A stretch of DNA of 64,000 nucleotides from Sphingomonas sp. SORGH_AS_0879 (GCF_030819175.1 NZ_JAUTBJ010000002.1:2056001-2120000), one strand, 5' to 3'. Positions 29,838 to 39,037 are shown, counted from the first letter of the stretch. Made by a program: numbers and translations. Notes: generated by a model from the letters alone, not told the origin.

Positions 29838-31826
29838 ATGACGACCTATTATGTCGATGCCGCCAACGGTTCTGACAAGAACAGCGGCACGAGTGCGGGC
29901 ACGGCGTTTCAGTCCGTCGCCAAGATTTCCAGTATGAAGCTCAAGGCCGGCGACACGGTCCTGCTGGCGCGCGGCAGCAGCTTTGCCGACATGCTGACGA
30001 TCAATGGTTCGGGCACGACCGACCAGCCGATCACCATCGCCGCTTATGGGCAGGGCACGGACCCGACCTTCGTCGGCAAGCAGGGTATCTACGGGACGAA
30101 GACGAGCAACATCGTCATCAAGGATCTGACCTTCTCGACCAGCTTCAACGCGATCTACGCGGCGCAGACCGAGAATTGGGTCATCGATCACGTCTCGCTG
30201 ATCAATGCCGGGGCCGGGACGGGGACCGGCAGCATCTCGATGAAGACGAGCAAGAACGTCACCATCTCGAACAGCAAGTTCGACAATGTGTCGAACGACG
30301 GCATCTATGTCGTCGACATGACCGACCTGAAGATCGTCAACAACGTCATGACGAACCTGAAGGGCGGCACCGCCGACGGCATTCAGGTGACCAACTCCTC
30401 CAACGTCCGGATGACCGGCAACGTCATCGACCAGAGCACCTCGCCGGATTCGACCAAGGGCGGGATCATCGTCAACAATTCGTCGAACGTCGTCGCGTCG
30501 GGCAACGAGGTGAAGGGCGGCAGCTTCGGCATCGCGATCAACGGCTGGGACGTCGAGATCACGGACAACAAGCTCAGCGGCCAGAACAAATATGGCTGGT
30601 CCTCGGCGATCATGGCGAGCGCCGGGATCAACCTGGGCAACTACAAGATTTCGGGCAACGAGATCGTCGGATCGAACTTCGGCGTGGCGCTGACCGGTCT
30701 GTCGCGCGATGGCGACGTCACGCGCCAGAATATGGACATCAGCAAGAACACTTTCGTCAGCGTCGCCACCGCCGCGCTGAAGATCGACAAGCAGACGACC
30801 GGCACCTTCCACGACAATGTGGTCATCGACAGCACCCTGTCGCAGATCAAGGGCAACGGCCTGACCGGTGCGTTCAATGTCGTCGGCAATGTCCAGACGA
30901 CGGCGGCCAATGCCCCCTCGGGCCTGCAAGCCGAAGCCGCCGCCGCCGTCCAGGCCCAGGTCGACGCCGCCGCCAAGGCGCAGGCCGTGGCGATCGCCAA
31001 GGCTCAGGCGGACGCCGCCGCGGCCAAGCTGCTCCAGGAAAGCTATAGCGAGAATCTGAACAAGGTGCTGAAGGTCGGGATCAACGCCGATCGCTATGCC
31101 ATGGATGTGTCGGGTACCAAGATGTCAGGCAACATCATGGACAACGACATCAACGCGGCCGGTAACAAGCTGTCGCTCAGCTCGTTCAACGGCACGCGCA
31201 TCGGCACCAGCGGCCTGGACCTGAAGGGCACCTACGGCACGCTGCACATCGATCAGAAGGGCCACTTCACCTATGAGCTGGACAGCAACGCGCTCGCCAA
31301 GCTGAAGAATGTCAGCGCTCCGGTGGAGAGCTTCCAGTACAAGGCCAATGACAGTGGCAAGGTCGTCACGTCGAACCTGACGATCGATCTGGCGGCCTAT
31401 ATCCGGACGCAGGACTCGGGCAGCGCGGCGGCCAAGGCGGCGCTGAAGGCCGGTCAGCCGATCGAGAAGGCCAAGGCGGTGGACGATTTCTACAAGATCG
31501 CCGCCAATGCCCAGACGGTGGTCGGCAATGTCTCGACCAACGACCTGACCTCGGACGGCAGCACCCTGTCGCTCCGCACGGTCGGCGGGCAGCAGTTGAG
31601 CAAGGGCGCGGTCGATCTGAAGGGGGCCTATGGCACGCTTCACATCGACGGCACCGGTGCCTTCACCTACACGCTGGACGCCGACGCCAATATGCGGATG
31701 GTGGCCGACCACAAGACCAGCGACAGCTTCGTCTACAAGGCGGCAATCGGCGGCAGCTATGACCAGGGCGCGCTGGTCATCGACCTGACGCCGCACCTGA
31801 GCGCGGGCGACATGCTGGTGCTGTAA
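29838..31826 (+). CDS. Secreted right-handed beta-helix protein with VCBS-like modules
   Basis: A 662-residue protein with three parts. Residues 1-360 form a right-handed parallel beta-helix (TYYVDAANGSDKNSGTSAG start; repeated NVTISNSKFDNVSNDGIYVV-type coils), the fold of polysaccharide lyases and hydrolases. Residues about 360-400 are an Ala/Gln-rich coiled-coil linker. The rest holds two VCBS-like modules (YGTLHIDQKGHFTYEL, YGTLHIDGTGAFTYTL). No signal peptide is present, and the protein ends DMLVL, matching the acidic-plus-hydrophobic tail of known PrtD-type type I substrates. The likely role is cutting or binding exopolysaccharide outside the cell, similar to the lyase-like spsR of sphingan clusters. 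Catalytic residues could not be assigned. Confidence 0.75.
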   Translation: MTTYYVDAANGSDKNSGTSAGTAFQSVAKISSMKLKAGDTVLLARGSSFADMLTINGSGTTDQPITIAAYGQGTDPTFVGKQGIYGTKTSNIVIKDLTFSTSFNAIYAAQTENWVIDHVSLINAGAGTGTGSISMKTSKNVTISNSKFDNVSNDGIYVVDMTDLKIVNNVMTNLKGGTADGIQVTNSSNVRMTGNVIDQSTSPDSTKGGIIVNNSSNVVASGNEVKGGSFGIAINGWDVEITDNKLSGQNKYGWSSAIMASAGINLGNYKISGNEIVGSNFGVALTGLSRDGDVTRQNMDISKNTFVSVATAALKIDKQTTGTFHDNVVIDSTLSQIKGNGLTGAFNVVGNVQTTAANAPSGLQAEAAAAVQAQVDAAAKAQAVAIAKAQADAAAAKLLQESYSENLNKVLKVGINADRYAMDVSGTKMSGNIMDNDINAAGNKLSLSSFNGTRIGTSGLDLKGTYGTLHIDQKGHFTYELDSNALAKLKNVSAPVESFQYKANDSGKVVTSNLTIDLAAYIRTQDSGSAAAKAALKAGQPIEKAKAVDDFYKIAANAQTVVGNVSTNDLTSDGSTLSLRTVGGQQLSKGAVDLKGAYGTLHIDGTGAFTYTLDADANMRMVADHKTSDSFVYKAAIGGSYDQGALVIDLTPHLSAGDMLVL

Positions 31827-31878
31827 TCCGGCGGTCGGCCGGGGGCCTATCTCCCGACCGGCAATCAGCGGACGAAAT

Positions 31879-31921
31879 GATGGGCGGGCCGATTCCTATC
31901 GGTCCGCCCATCGTCGTTTTT
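31879..31921 (+). terminator. Rho-independent terminator after the beta-helix gene
   Basis: A fifteen-base stem with one wobble (GATGGGCGGGCCGAT ... ATCGGTCCGCCCATC) followed by GTCGTTTTT. It would stop transcription just before the insertion element. Confidence 0.85.
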
Positions 31922-31963
31922 CGGGCTTCGACAGCCGCTAGGCGGTGACGTGACCCCGGTCTT

Positions 31964-32869
31964 TCATCCAGCGGCAACCAGAGACCGACCGTGGTTTTCG
32001 CGCATAAGCGCAGGTGAAGCAACGGGCGGGGTTAACCCCGCCCGTTGCTGTTCGAGCCCGGCAGCGAAGGCTGCCGGAGTGGCGTAGCCGAGCGAGGAGT
32101 GCGGACGCTCGTTGTTGTAGTCGTCGACCCAGCGGGCCAGAATCGAGCGGGCCTGACCGATGGTGAAGAACAGCGTCTCGTTGAGCAGCTCGTCGCGCAT
32201 GCGACCGTTAAAGCTCTCGACGAACCCGTTCTGCGTGGGCTTGCCCGGCGCGATGTAATGCCACTCGATGCGGGCATCGCCGGACCAGGCGAGCACCGCG
32301 TTCGACGTCAGTTCGGTCCCGTTGTCGCTGACGATCATCTTCGGCCTGCCACGCTCGGCGATCAGATCGGCCAGCTCGCGCACGACCCGCCGGCCCGAGA
32401 TCGACGTGTCCACCACCGCCCGAAGGCATTCGCGCGTGACGTCATCGACGATGTTGAGCACGCGGAACCGACGGCCGGTCACGAGCTGGTCGTGGACGAA
32501 GTCCAGACTCCAGCGCTGGTTGGGAAGCGCCAGCACTGACGCGGGCGCACGGCTGCCTGTGGCGCGCCTTCGTCCCTTCCGGCGCCTGACCGTCAAACCC
32601 TCCTCACGATAGAGCCGCTGGGTCTTCTTGCGGTTGATCGTGATGCCGTCCCGGCGCAGCAGGATGTGCAGACGCCGATAGCCGAACCGTCGGCGTTGCT
32701 GCGCCAGCTCGCGCAGCCGCGACCGCAGGTCGCCATCATCCGCCCGGCACGAGCGATACCGCATGCTCGTGCGGTCTGCCCCAACGACCGTGCATGCCCG
32801 CCGCTCGCTCATCCCCAGCGTCGCCTGGAGATGCGCGACCGCTTGCCGCTTCGCGGCGGGCGTCACCAC
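31964..32869 (-). CDS. IS3-family transposase OrfB (DDE integrase)
   Basis: The catalytic part of the transposase, about 301 residues from a GTG. An N-terminal HTH_21-type segment ([30 protein letters not shown]) precedes the rve integrase core. The DDE triad is visible: Asp in SLDFVHD, Asp in MIVSDNGTE and Glu in [14 protein letters not shown]. Expression is probably as an OrfAB fusion by -1 frameshifting at an A-AAA-AAG heptamer (complement of 32869-32875) at the end of orfA. The stop codon lies inside the terminal inverted repeat, as in related elements. Confidence 0.92.
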   Translation of the reverse strand: MVTPAAKRQAVAHLQATLGMSERRACTVVGADRTSMRYRSCRADDGDLRSRLRELAQQRRRFGYRRLHILLRRDGITINRKKTQRLYREEGLTVRRRKGRRRATGSRAPASVLALPNQRWSLDFVHDQLVTGRRFRVLNIVDDVTRECLRAVVDTSISGRRVVRELADLIAERGRPKMIVSDNGTELTSNAVLAWSGDARIEWHYIAPGKPTQNGFVESFNGRMRDELLNETLFFTIGQARSILARWVDDYNNERPHSSLGYATPAAFAAGLEQQRAGLTPPVASPALMRENHGRSLVAAG

Positions 32870-33129
32870 TTTTTTGACAGCAGGTCTTTCAACCCCGCAT
32901 TGTCCAGCATCGTGTCCGCCAGTAGCCGTTTGAGCCGGGCGTTCTCCTCTTCGAGCGACCGCAGGCGCTTTGCGTCGGACACCTCCAGGCCGCCGAACTT
33001 CGCCTTCCACGCATAGTAAGTCGCGCTCGACATCCCGTGCTTGCGGCACAGCTCCGTCACCACCGCACCCGCCTCGGCCTCCTTCAGGATGCCGATGATC
33101 TGCTCTTCCGAAAACTGCTTCCGCTTCAT
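32863..33129 (-). CDS. IS3-family transposase OrfA
   Basis: An 88-residue HTH_8-type DNA-binding protein ([20 protein letters not shown], then [20 protein letters not shown]) with a leucine-zipper-like tail ([18 protein letters not shown]). It recognises the element's ends. Its frame overlaps that of OrfB by a few bases at the slippery A-AAA-AAG sequence. Confidence 0.92.
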   Translation of the reverse strand: MKRKQFSEEQIIGILKEAEAGAVVTELCRKHGMSSATYYAWKAKFGGLEVSDAKRLRSLEEENARLKRLLADTMLDNAGLKDLLSKKW

Positions 33130-33329
33130 TCCGTCCGTCCCTTTAAGGAGACGGTCTCTACTTCCAGTTGGATGAAGAAACGGGGGTCACGTCAGCGGCG
33201 GCGACTGCGCCCAGTGGTGCATCGTTTCGGTTATAGCATGATCGTGCATGGTCCCAGGTGCTGGACGGCGATCGACCGCTCTGGAAGGAGCATTCGTGCA
33301 GGTAAGAAGCTTGCAGAGGATGTCGAGCA

Positions 33330-35492
33330 ATGCAGGCAAGCGCGCCGAAGGCGGCGGACGTGGCATATCGCCGCGATATCGACGGACTTCGTGCGATCGC
33401 CATCCTGTTGGTCGTGCTGTTCCATTATGAGGTCCCGCCATTCTCCGCGGGCTATGTCGGCGTCGACATATTCTTCGTCATCAGCGGTTTTCTGATCACC
33501 GCGATCCTCCGGCATTCGATCGAAACCGGGTGCTTTCGCTATCGCGACTTTTACCTGCGGCGCGTTCGGCGGCTGATCCCTGCGCTGTTTTGCGTCGTCA
33601 TCGTCACGACGCTGCTCGCCTGCCTGATCCTGACGCCCTATGAGTTGAAGATCTATGCGCTGACCGCGACCGCGACGCTGACCGGGGTTTCCAACGTCGC
33701 CTTTCTGGCATTCACCGATTATTTCTCACCCAAGGCCGTTCGGCAATTGCTGCTGATGGGATGGTCGCTTTCCGTCGAGATGCAATTCTATCTCGTCATC
33801 CCGCCCGTCATCCTGTTCGGGCTCCGGCGCGGCGGCGAGGGATTGCGTCGAGTCGTCCTGGTCGCGACGTTATTCTCCTTCGCCGCCACTGTCTTGACCG
33901 TTCACTATCGGCCGGTGACGGCCTTTTATCTCATGCCGTTCCGCCTGTGGGAGCTCGGGACCGGGGCCCTGATCGCGCTGGGCTCGCCCGATGGCAGTTT
34001 TGGGGGACTGGTCAGGCGGCGTGCGGCCCTGTTGCCGGCGGCGGCCCTGCTGCTCGGCCTGGCGCTGTTCCTCCCGCAGGGCCAGCCGGTGCTGCTCCGA
34101 CAGGTCCTTGCCGTCGCTGCCACCGGACTGGTCGTCATGCCGGGCGTTTCCGGCTTGGGGCGGGGGCTGCTCGCCTCGGCACCGATGGTCGGGTTGGGGC
34201 GGGTCTCCTATTCCTGGTATCTCTGGCATTGGCCGCCCGTCGCCGTGGTGCATATCCTGGGGATAGAAGTCGGTGCCGCCGTAAGGGGTGGGTTGATCCT
34301 CGGCACGCTGCTGATCGCCATCGCCACTTATCATTTCGTCGAGATTCCGTTCCGGCGGGGCGGTGGCGAGCGCGGGATCGCAGGGCGGCGCTATGCCGCC
34401 CTTTGGGCAGCGGGGATCGGCTCGCTCTTCCTGATCTTCGTCAGCGGCGGAATGGCGCGCTGGGCCGCCGCTTCGGTGAGGCAGGTCGACGCCGATGTTC
34501 GCAGCGCGATCGGCAATGACTGCCTGGTGGCATATGGCGCGACCGCCCCCCGATCGATGCGCGCCTGCCTTCCATCCGGCACCGGAGCGGCGGTCGCGCT
34601 GATCGGGGACAGCCACGCCAACGCGCTGGTCGCCGGGATCGCGGATATGGCCTCAGCCCGTTCGCTATCCCTGTACCAGATGACGAAATCCTCGTGCCAG
34701 CCGATCCTGGGCTACGACCATTTCCTCGCCAATCACCCTACCCATAGCGCGGAGTGCGCGGCGTTTCTGGCGGAGGCGCTGGCAATCATCCGGACGCATC
34801 CCCGGATACGCACGGTCATCCTCGCTGGCTACTGGTCATCGCTGCTGGAGGCGAGCGCCGATGGCCGGGAGGATGTGGCGAGGCGAAGGCTGGCGCTGGA
34901 GGCCGGACTGGGTCGGATGATCGATACCCTTCGGAAACTGGAGCGGACCGTCATCGTGGTGCAGGACATCCCGCGCTTCTCCGCCGATCCGCATAGCATG
35001 GCGCTGAACGACCTCATGCCGGTCCGCACCTCCCTCGCGCGCGTGCTGGGCGAGCGGGAAAGGGAGGTGCGACAGGACCGTATGCCCTGGCAGTCCGTGA
35101 TGCCGGATCGCGCGCGGGAGGCCGTCGCGCGGCAGGTGGCGCAGCGCCCCGGCGTCATGCTGTTCGATCCGGTGCCGCCGCTCTGCGATCCGGCCGGCTG
35201 TCTGTTTCGGGACGGAAAGCGCCGGGTCTTCTATGCCGATATGCACCATCTTTCGACGGCGGGGGCGATTTATACCGCGCGCCGCTTGGCGGGTGTCCAG
35301 TCCGCCTTCGAAATCCCCCGATCGGAGGAGGGGCGGCGAAGGCGGCGCGTGCCGTCGGAAATGGCGATGCAATATAGCGACAGGACCAGGATCGGCCAGG
35401 TCGCCTGCGGAGCCAGCATCTGCCCCGCCTCGCTGGTGGACACGAGCAGCGCCATGACGATCGCCGCCAGCGCCTTCTGGATCGGGCGATAG
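33330..35492 (+). CDS. Acyltransferase-3/SGNH membrane protein (OafA/OatA type)
   Basis: A 720-residue fusion protein. Residues 15-360 are an acyltransferase-3 domain with about ten membrane segments and the opening motif RRDIDGLRAIAILLVVLFHY, plus FFVISGFLIT and FYLRRVRRLIPAL. Residues about 400-660 form a periplasmic SGNH domain with nucleophile block LIGDSHANAL, the ILAGYWSSL block and the catalytic D-x-x-H in YADMHHLS. These proteins O-acetylate surface polysaccharide or LPS. The ATG follows AGAGGA. Similarity should end near residue 665. The last 60 or so residues, Arg-rich, run through the 3' end of the convergent wzy-like gene, so the natural stop may have been lost. The IS lies 135 bases upstream. 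Confidence 0.85.
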   Translation: MQASAPKAADVAYRRDIDGLRAIAILLVVLFHYEVPPFSAGYVGVDIFFVISGFLITAILRHSIETGCFRYRDFYLRRVRRLIPALFCVVIVTTLLACLILTPYELKIYALTATATLTGVSNVAFLAFTDYFSPKAVRQLLLMGWSLSVEMQFYLVIPPVILFGLRRGGEGLRRVVLVATLFSFAATVLTVHYRPVTAFYLMPFRLWELGTGALIALGSPDGSFGGLVRRRAALLPAAALLLGLALFLPQGQPVLLRQVLAVAATGLVVMPGVSGLGRGLLASAPMVGLGRVSYSWYLWHWPPVAVVHILGIEVGAAVRGGLILGTLLIAIATYHFVEIPFRRGGGERGIAGRRYAALWAAGIGSLFLIFVSGGMARWAAASVRQVDADVRSAIGNDCLVAYGATAPRSMRACLPSGTGAAVALIGDSHANALVAGIADMASARSLSLYQMTKSSCQPILGYDHFLANHPTHSAECAAFLAEALAIIRTHPRIRTVILAGYWSSLLEASADGREDVARRRLALEAGLGRMIDTLRKLERTVIVVQDIPRFSADPHSMALNDLMPVRTSLARVLGEREREVRQDRMPWQSVMPDRAREAVARQVAQRPGVMLFDPVPPLCDPAGCLFRDGKRRVFYADMHHLSTAGAIYTARRLAGVQSAFEIPRSEEGRRRRRVPSEMAMQYSDRTRIGQVACGASICPASLVDTSSAMTIAASAFWIGR

Positions 35493-36676
35493 TCGGGCGA
35501 CGACGGATCGATCAGCAGGATGCCGCGGAAGATCGCCGCCAGCATGATCGCGACCCAGGTGAACAGCGCGGGGAAGCCCGAATTCAGCGCGATCTCCAGA
35601 TAGGTGTTGTGGGTCGATCGCGGACCCCAGGCGATGGTGCTGGTGAACTGCTGGAAATAGGAGGTCTGGCGGAAGATCGCGAAGCCATGTCCCAGCCACG
35701 GCTTGTCGAGCGCGACCGGCCACAGCACTTCCCAGATTTCCGCGCGCCCCGACAGGGTCACGTCCTTGCCGAAGCTGCCCGCCACCTCGCCGAGCAGCGC
35801 GACACCCGCCCCGCTGGCGAGGACGATGATCAGCGATAGCGCCAGGGCGAAGGCGATGGCGCGCAGCGTCCGTTGTTCGATACGGCTCATGAAGCCGGTG
35901 ATGACCACCACGCCCGTACCGACGATCAACAGGACGATCGCGGTCGATGACAGCGACAGCTTCGCCCCCACCGCCGCCACGGCGCACAATGCCAGACGAA
36001 GCAGCCGGTCCCAGCGCCGAATGTCGAAATCGGGCGGCAGCAACATGACGAAGGTCAGCGCGCAATAGGCCCCGAAGGCATTCTTGTGCACGAACATGCC
36101 CCGCATCGCGCCGTTCAGCGATCCGCTCATGAAGGCGATGCCCGGAAACAGGATGGAGTAGGTGAAGTTGACGACCAGCAGCACCGCCATCACCCGCCAC
36201 ACGATGTCGAAAGAGGCCTTCGCACCGAAACAGGATGCCAGGTACAGCATCGGCAGGACGATGAGCATCATGGCGATGAAGCCGCGCAGCGAACTCATCG
36301 GGTTGGCCGATGCCAGGATCGAGCCGATCAGGAATATGCCGAGCAGGCCGACCAGCGGCCCCAGTCGCAGCACCGCGCGCGCGGCCATACGCGGCAATGC
36401 GATGGTCGTCAGCGCGATGAACGGCACCAGCGAATAGAGCACCATCTGCATCAGGAACGGGTCGTTGCTGGCATTCTCCGTCTGGGACGTCGGATAGCCG
36501 TACCACATCTGGGTGCTGCGATAGATGGCGATGATCGCGGCGGGCAGGATGAGGTAGAGGCGCACGAACCGGGCGATCTGCGCGGCGCGCGACGCCTCCG
36601 CCCGACGCCAGGGCGCAGCGGTCGTTCGATCCGCGGCCTCCAGTGCTTGATCCGTCAATCCCACCTCCACAGGCAT
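35270..36676 (-). CDS. O-antigen/exopolysaccharide polymerase (Wzy-type, ligase-like)
   Basis: A 468-residue protein with about eleven membrane segments and the Wzy_C/O-antigen ligase signature: the large periplasmic loop with SGRAEIWEVLWPVALDKPWLGHGF, then the conserved RSTHNTYLEIALNSGFPALF. It probably joins flipped repeat units into polymer, like the sphingan SpsG/GelG proteins. It is the last gene of the Wza, barrel, polymerase operon, 47 bases after the barrel gene. Its 3' end overlaps the convergent acyltransferase frame by 223 bases. The final 25 residues (hydrophilic) look like an added tail. Confidence 0.85.
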   Translation of the reverse strand: MPVEVGLTDQALEAADRTTAAPWRRAEASRAAQIARFVRLYLILPAAIIAIYRSTQMWYGYPTSQTENASNDPFLMQMVLYSLVPFIALTTIALPRMAARAVLRLGPLVGLLGIFLIGSILASANPMSSLRGFIAMMLIVLPMLYLASCFGAKASFDIVWRVMAVLLVVNFTYSILFPGIAFMSGSLNGAMRGMFVHKNAFGAYCALTFVMLLPPDFDIRRWDRLLRLALCAVAAVGAKLSLSSTAIVLLIVGTGVVVITGFMSRIEQRTLRAIAFALALSLIIVLASGAGVALLGEVAGSFGKDVTLSGRAEIWEVLWPVALDKPWLGHGFAIFRQTSYFQQFTSTIAWGPRSTHNTYLEIALNSGFPALFTWVAIMLAAIFRGILLIDPSSPDYRPIQKALAAIVMALLVSTSEAGQMLAPQATWPILVLSLYCIAISDGTRRLRRPSSDRGISKADWTPAKRRAV

Positions 36677-36723
36677 TCACGCCCCCGGCGGGAGGCAGTC
36701 GTCATCCGGACCCGTCAACCGGA

Positions 36724-38268
36724 TCAGAACCGATAGGTGGCACTGACCGCGACCTGGCCGTCCTCCGGCCCCAGATCGAGATTGAACCCACGATCGGTAC
36801 GGCGAAGATAGCTGATCAACGGCTTGATCGTCCAATGCCGGTCGAGCAGCCAGTTTGCGCCCAGCGTCACGCCCGTCAAGGACGCGCGCCGGATGTCGTT
36901 GACATAGGTCGTCCATTGCTGGCGCAGGCCGAGCGTCAGGATGAGATTGCGGCGAACCTCTTCGCTGGCGCTGAGCGTCACGTTGGTGAACAGCGCCGCG
37001 CGTGCGTCCTGTTGCGCGGCGGTGCGCACCTCGCGCGAGCCCGACAGCGATATCGTCGTCCGCTCGCGAACGAGCCAGTCGAGCTGGGTGTCGAAGGTCA
37101 GGCCGGTAATGGACGGCGCGGTCGGCTCCTGAAAATCGACCCGGATGACGCCCACGCCCGCATGGCCCCGGATCAACTGGGTCAGCGCACCGCGCAAACC
37201 GGCGGTCAGGGTATAGACGTCGGCATTGCTCCGCTGCCTGGCTTCGGCCAGGTCGAAGCGGCGACGCTCGACATTCAACTGGCCGTACACGGCGCGGGTG
37301 CCCCACACGTCATGTTCGATCCGCGCCTCGCCGCTATAGCCGGTGAAGGTCCGAAACCGCTGGTCGGTGATCTGGCCCGCCAGCGAGCGATTGTCGCGAA
37401 ATTCGGTCCGTGCCACGCCGCCCGTGGCGGTCAGTCGCGTCGAACCATATTCGATGCGCGTGCCCAACTGCCCCGAGGTCAGGTCGTAGATGCTGGGCAG
37501 CGCCAGGCTCGACACTTCCTCGACCGCGCTGCGCTCCAACTGGATGCGCTGGCGCGACGCCTCGCTGGTGAAGGAGATATGCGAGGTCGCGTCATAGCGT
37601 CCCGCCGTCACCACCCGGTAGGTCGTCGTGTTTTCCGAGGTATAGCGGGCATATTCGCGACGACGGATGAAGCCGCTGAGCACCGCACGGTGCCGCCCCC
37701 AGTCCGAGGTGGCGTCGAAGCCGCCCAGGATATGGGCAAAGACGTCGGTCCGCGGATTTTCCTCGGCATAGACATTGGCGTCATAGGCCAGGCCTGCATC
37801 GATATAGGGACGGACCACCATCCCCCCGACACGAAGTCCGGGTGCGTCATAGCCTGGGCGGCGGCGCGTCAGCACCGTCTCGCCCGGCAACCGCAAGGCG
37901 CTGAGCGCGCGATCGGCGACCCGCGCGGTCGGCACTTCGGTCTGCTGGGTCGAACCGGAGGGCAGGGGAATATAGGCCGGGACGGGTATGGCGTCGCCCG
38001 ACGGCGCGGCCTCGACCCCCGTGTTCGCGACGCCCATGGGCTGTCCGCGCGCATCGACCGGCCGTCCGGTCTGCGGATCGACCAGGGGAGGCGGCATGGG
38101 TGTGCCGGGCTGTCGCGTGGCCATCGGATCGCTCTGGGCGGGCAGGGTCAGTCGCCCCGGCACCGAAGCGCCGGAGCGGGGCGTCTGCGTCGTCTGCGCC
38201 GTGGCGGGCATGGCCAGCGTCGACATCAACAACAGCGTGGCGGACCCTGCCAGGGGAGAACGGACCAC
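36724..38268 (-). CDS. Outer-membrane beta-barrel protein of the exopolysaccharide locus
   Basis: A 514-residue exported protein. A signal peptide (LAGSATLLLMSTLAMPATAQ) is followed by a proline-rich periplasmic segment (about residues 25-120) and then a beta-barrel of alternating strands that ends in YRF (VAVSATYRF), as expected for Bam-assembled outer-membrane proteins. It belongs to the BBP2-type putative beta-barrel group often found next to Wza in sphingan clusters. It lies 14 bases downstream of wza and upstream of the polymerase gene, so it probably helps export or anchor the polymer at the outer membrane. Confidence 0.78.
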   Translation of the reverse strand: MVRSPLAGSATLLLMSTLAMPATAQTTQTPRSGASVPGRLTLPAQSDPMATRQPGTPMPPPLVDPQTGRPVDARGQPMGVANTGVEAAPSGDAIPVPAYIPLPSGSTQQTEVPTARVADRALSALRLPGETVLTRRRPGYDAPGLRVGGMVVRPYIDAGLAYDANVYAEENPRTDVFAHILGGFDATSDWGRHRAVLSGFIRRREYARYTSENTTTYRVVTAGRYDATSHISFTSEASRQRIQLERSAVEEVSSLALPSIYDLTSGQLGTRIEYGSTRLTATGGVARTEFRDNRSLAGQITDQRFRTFTGYSGEARIEHDVWGTRAVYGQLNVERRRFDLAEARQRSNADVYTLTAGLRGALTQLIRGHAGVGVIRVDFQEPTAPSITGLTFDTQLDWLVRERTTISLSGSREVRTAAQQDARAALFTNVTLSASEEVRRNLILTLGLRQQWTTYVNDIRRASLTGVTLGANWLLDRHWTIKPLISYLRRTDRGFNLDLGPEDGQVAVSATYRF

Positions 38269-38282
38269 CCGATGACCCCTTG

Positions 38283-38873
38283 TCAGAAATGAACCTCGGG
38301 CACCCGGATCGTATCGCCCGGCTGCACCTCGACATCGGCGTCCGGATCGACGCTGTAGAAGGTCGGGCCATTGGCCCGGCGCAGCAGCACCCGATGCTCG
38401 TTGGCGCGGTAGGTATAGCCGCCCGCCAGCGCCACCGCCGAGGTCAGGGTCGTACCCTCCCGCGCCGGATAGGCACCGGGACGCTGCACCTCGCCCAAAA
38501 TCGCGAAGGTGCGGAAATCATACACCTCGACCGACACGCTGGGGTTGCGGACATAGCCATTGCCCAGTCGCTTGGTCAGTTCCGCCTCGACCTGGGCGCG
38601 GGTCAGGCCCTTGACGGGCACTTCGCCGATCAACGGCATCGCGATCGACCCCGCGCCGCCGACGGCGAATTCGCCGCTCAGCTCGGGTTCGCGATAAACG
38701 TTAACACGCACCTTGTCGCCGACCCCCAAAGTATAGGGCTGGCGCGCCTTGCCGATCTCGGATGCGGGCAGGGGCGGTGCGTTGGTCGAGGCGCAGCCGG
38801 ACAGGGCGACGCTGGCGGTCAACAGCGCGATCATTGCCGGGCGCAGGCGGGTAAGCCGCTGAAAGGTCGACAT
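38283..38873 (-). CDS. Wza-like polysaccharide export lipoprotein
   Basis: A 196-residue lipoprotein of the polysaccharide biosynthesis/export family, similar to sphingan SpsD/GelD. It has a lipoprotein signal with lipobox LSGC (residues about 12-26), a Poly_export domain (YTLGVGDKVRVNVYREPELS, GSIAMPLIGEVPVKGLT, YVRNPSVSVEVYDF) and a SLBB domain (ILGEVQRPGAYPAREGTTLTS). It is shorter than E. coli Wza, lacking the C-terminal membrane-spanning helix region, which is normal for this subgroup. It is the first gene of the operon. The ATG at 38873 opens the signal peptide; the frame extends upstream to 38912. Confidence 0.9.
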   Translation of the reverse strand: MSTFQRLTRLRPAMIALLTASVALSGCASTNAPPLPASEIGKARQPYTLGVGDKVRVNVYREPELSGEFAVGGAGSIAMPLIGEVPVKGLTRAQVEAELTKRLGNGYVRNPSVSVEVYDFRTFAILGEVQRPGAYPAREGTTLTSAVALAGGYTYRANEHRVLLRRANGPTFYSVDPDADVEVQPGDTIRVPEVHF

Positions 38874-39037
38874 GGTATCCCCCTTGATCCGTTTCCGATC
38901 CGCAAATGGCATAGAAGACCATGGCTCGACAAGGCGCTGTGGGATGAGCCTTTTCGTGCCTAATTTTGCGTTAACCAGCGGGATTAAGTCTCAACTAAGC
39001 GCCAAGGGGTAAATCGGTCTTCGGTGCACTGTACCGT

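Larger units (their letters stand above)
31946..33194 (-). mobile_element. Complete IS3-family (IS407-group) insertion sequence
   Basis: A 1249-bp element with imperfect terminal inverted repeats that start TGACGTGACCCC at both ends and stay similar for over 25 bases. It is flanked by a direct repeat GCGG (31942-31945 and 33195-33198), the 4-bp target duplication typical of the IS407 group. It contains orfA and orfB in overlapping frames, transcribed leftward. Both ends, both frames and the catalytic residues are intact, so it may be active. It lies between the beta-helix gene and the acyltransferase gene. Confidence 0.92.

Noticed and set aside
34836..36680. 614-codon frame on the minus strand across the acyltransferase and polymerase genes
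   Set aside because: It overlaps the well-supported wzy-like gene in a different frame on the same strand, and its sequence is Arg/Gly-rich noise.
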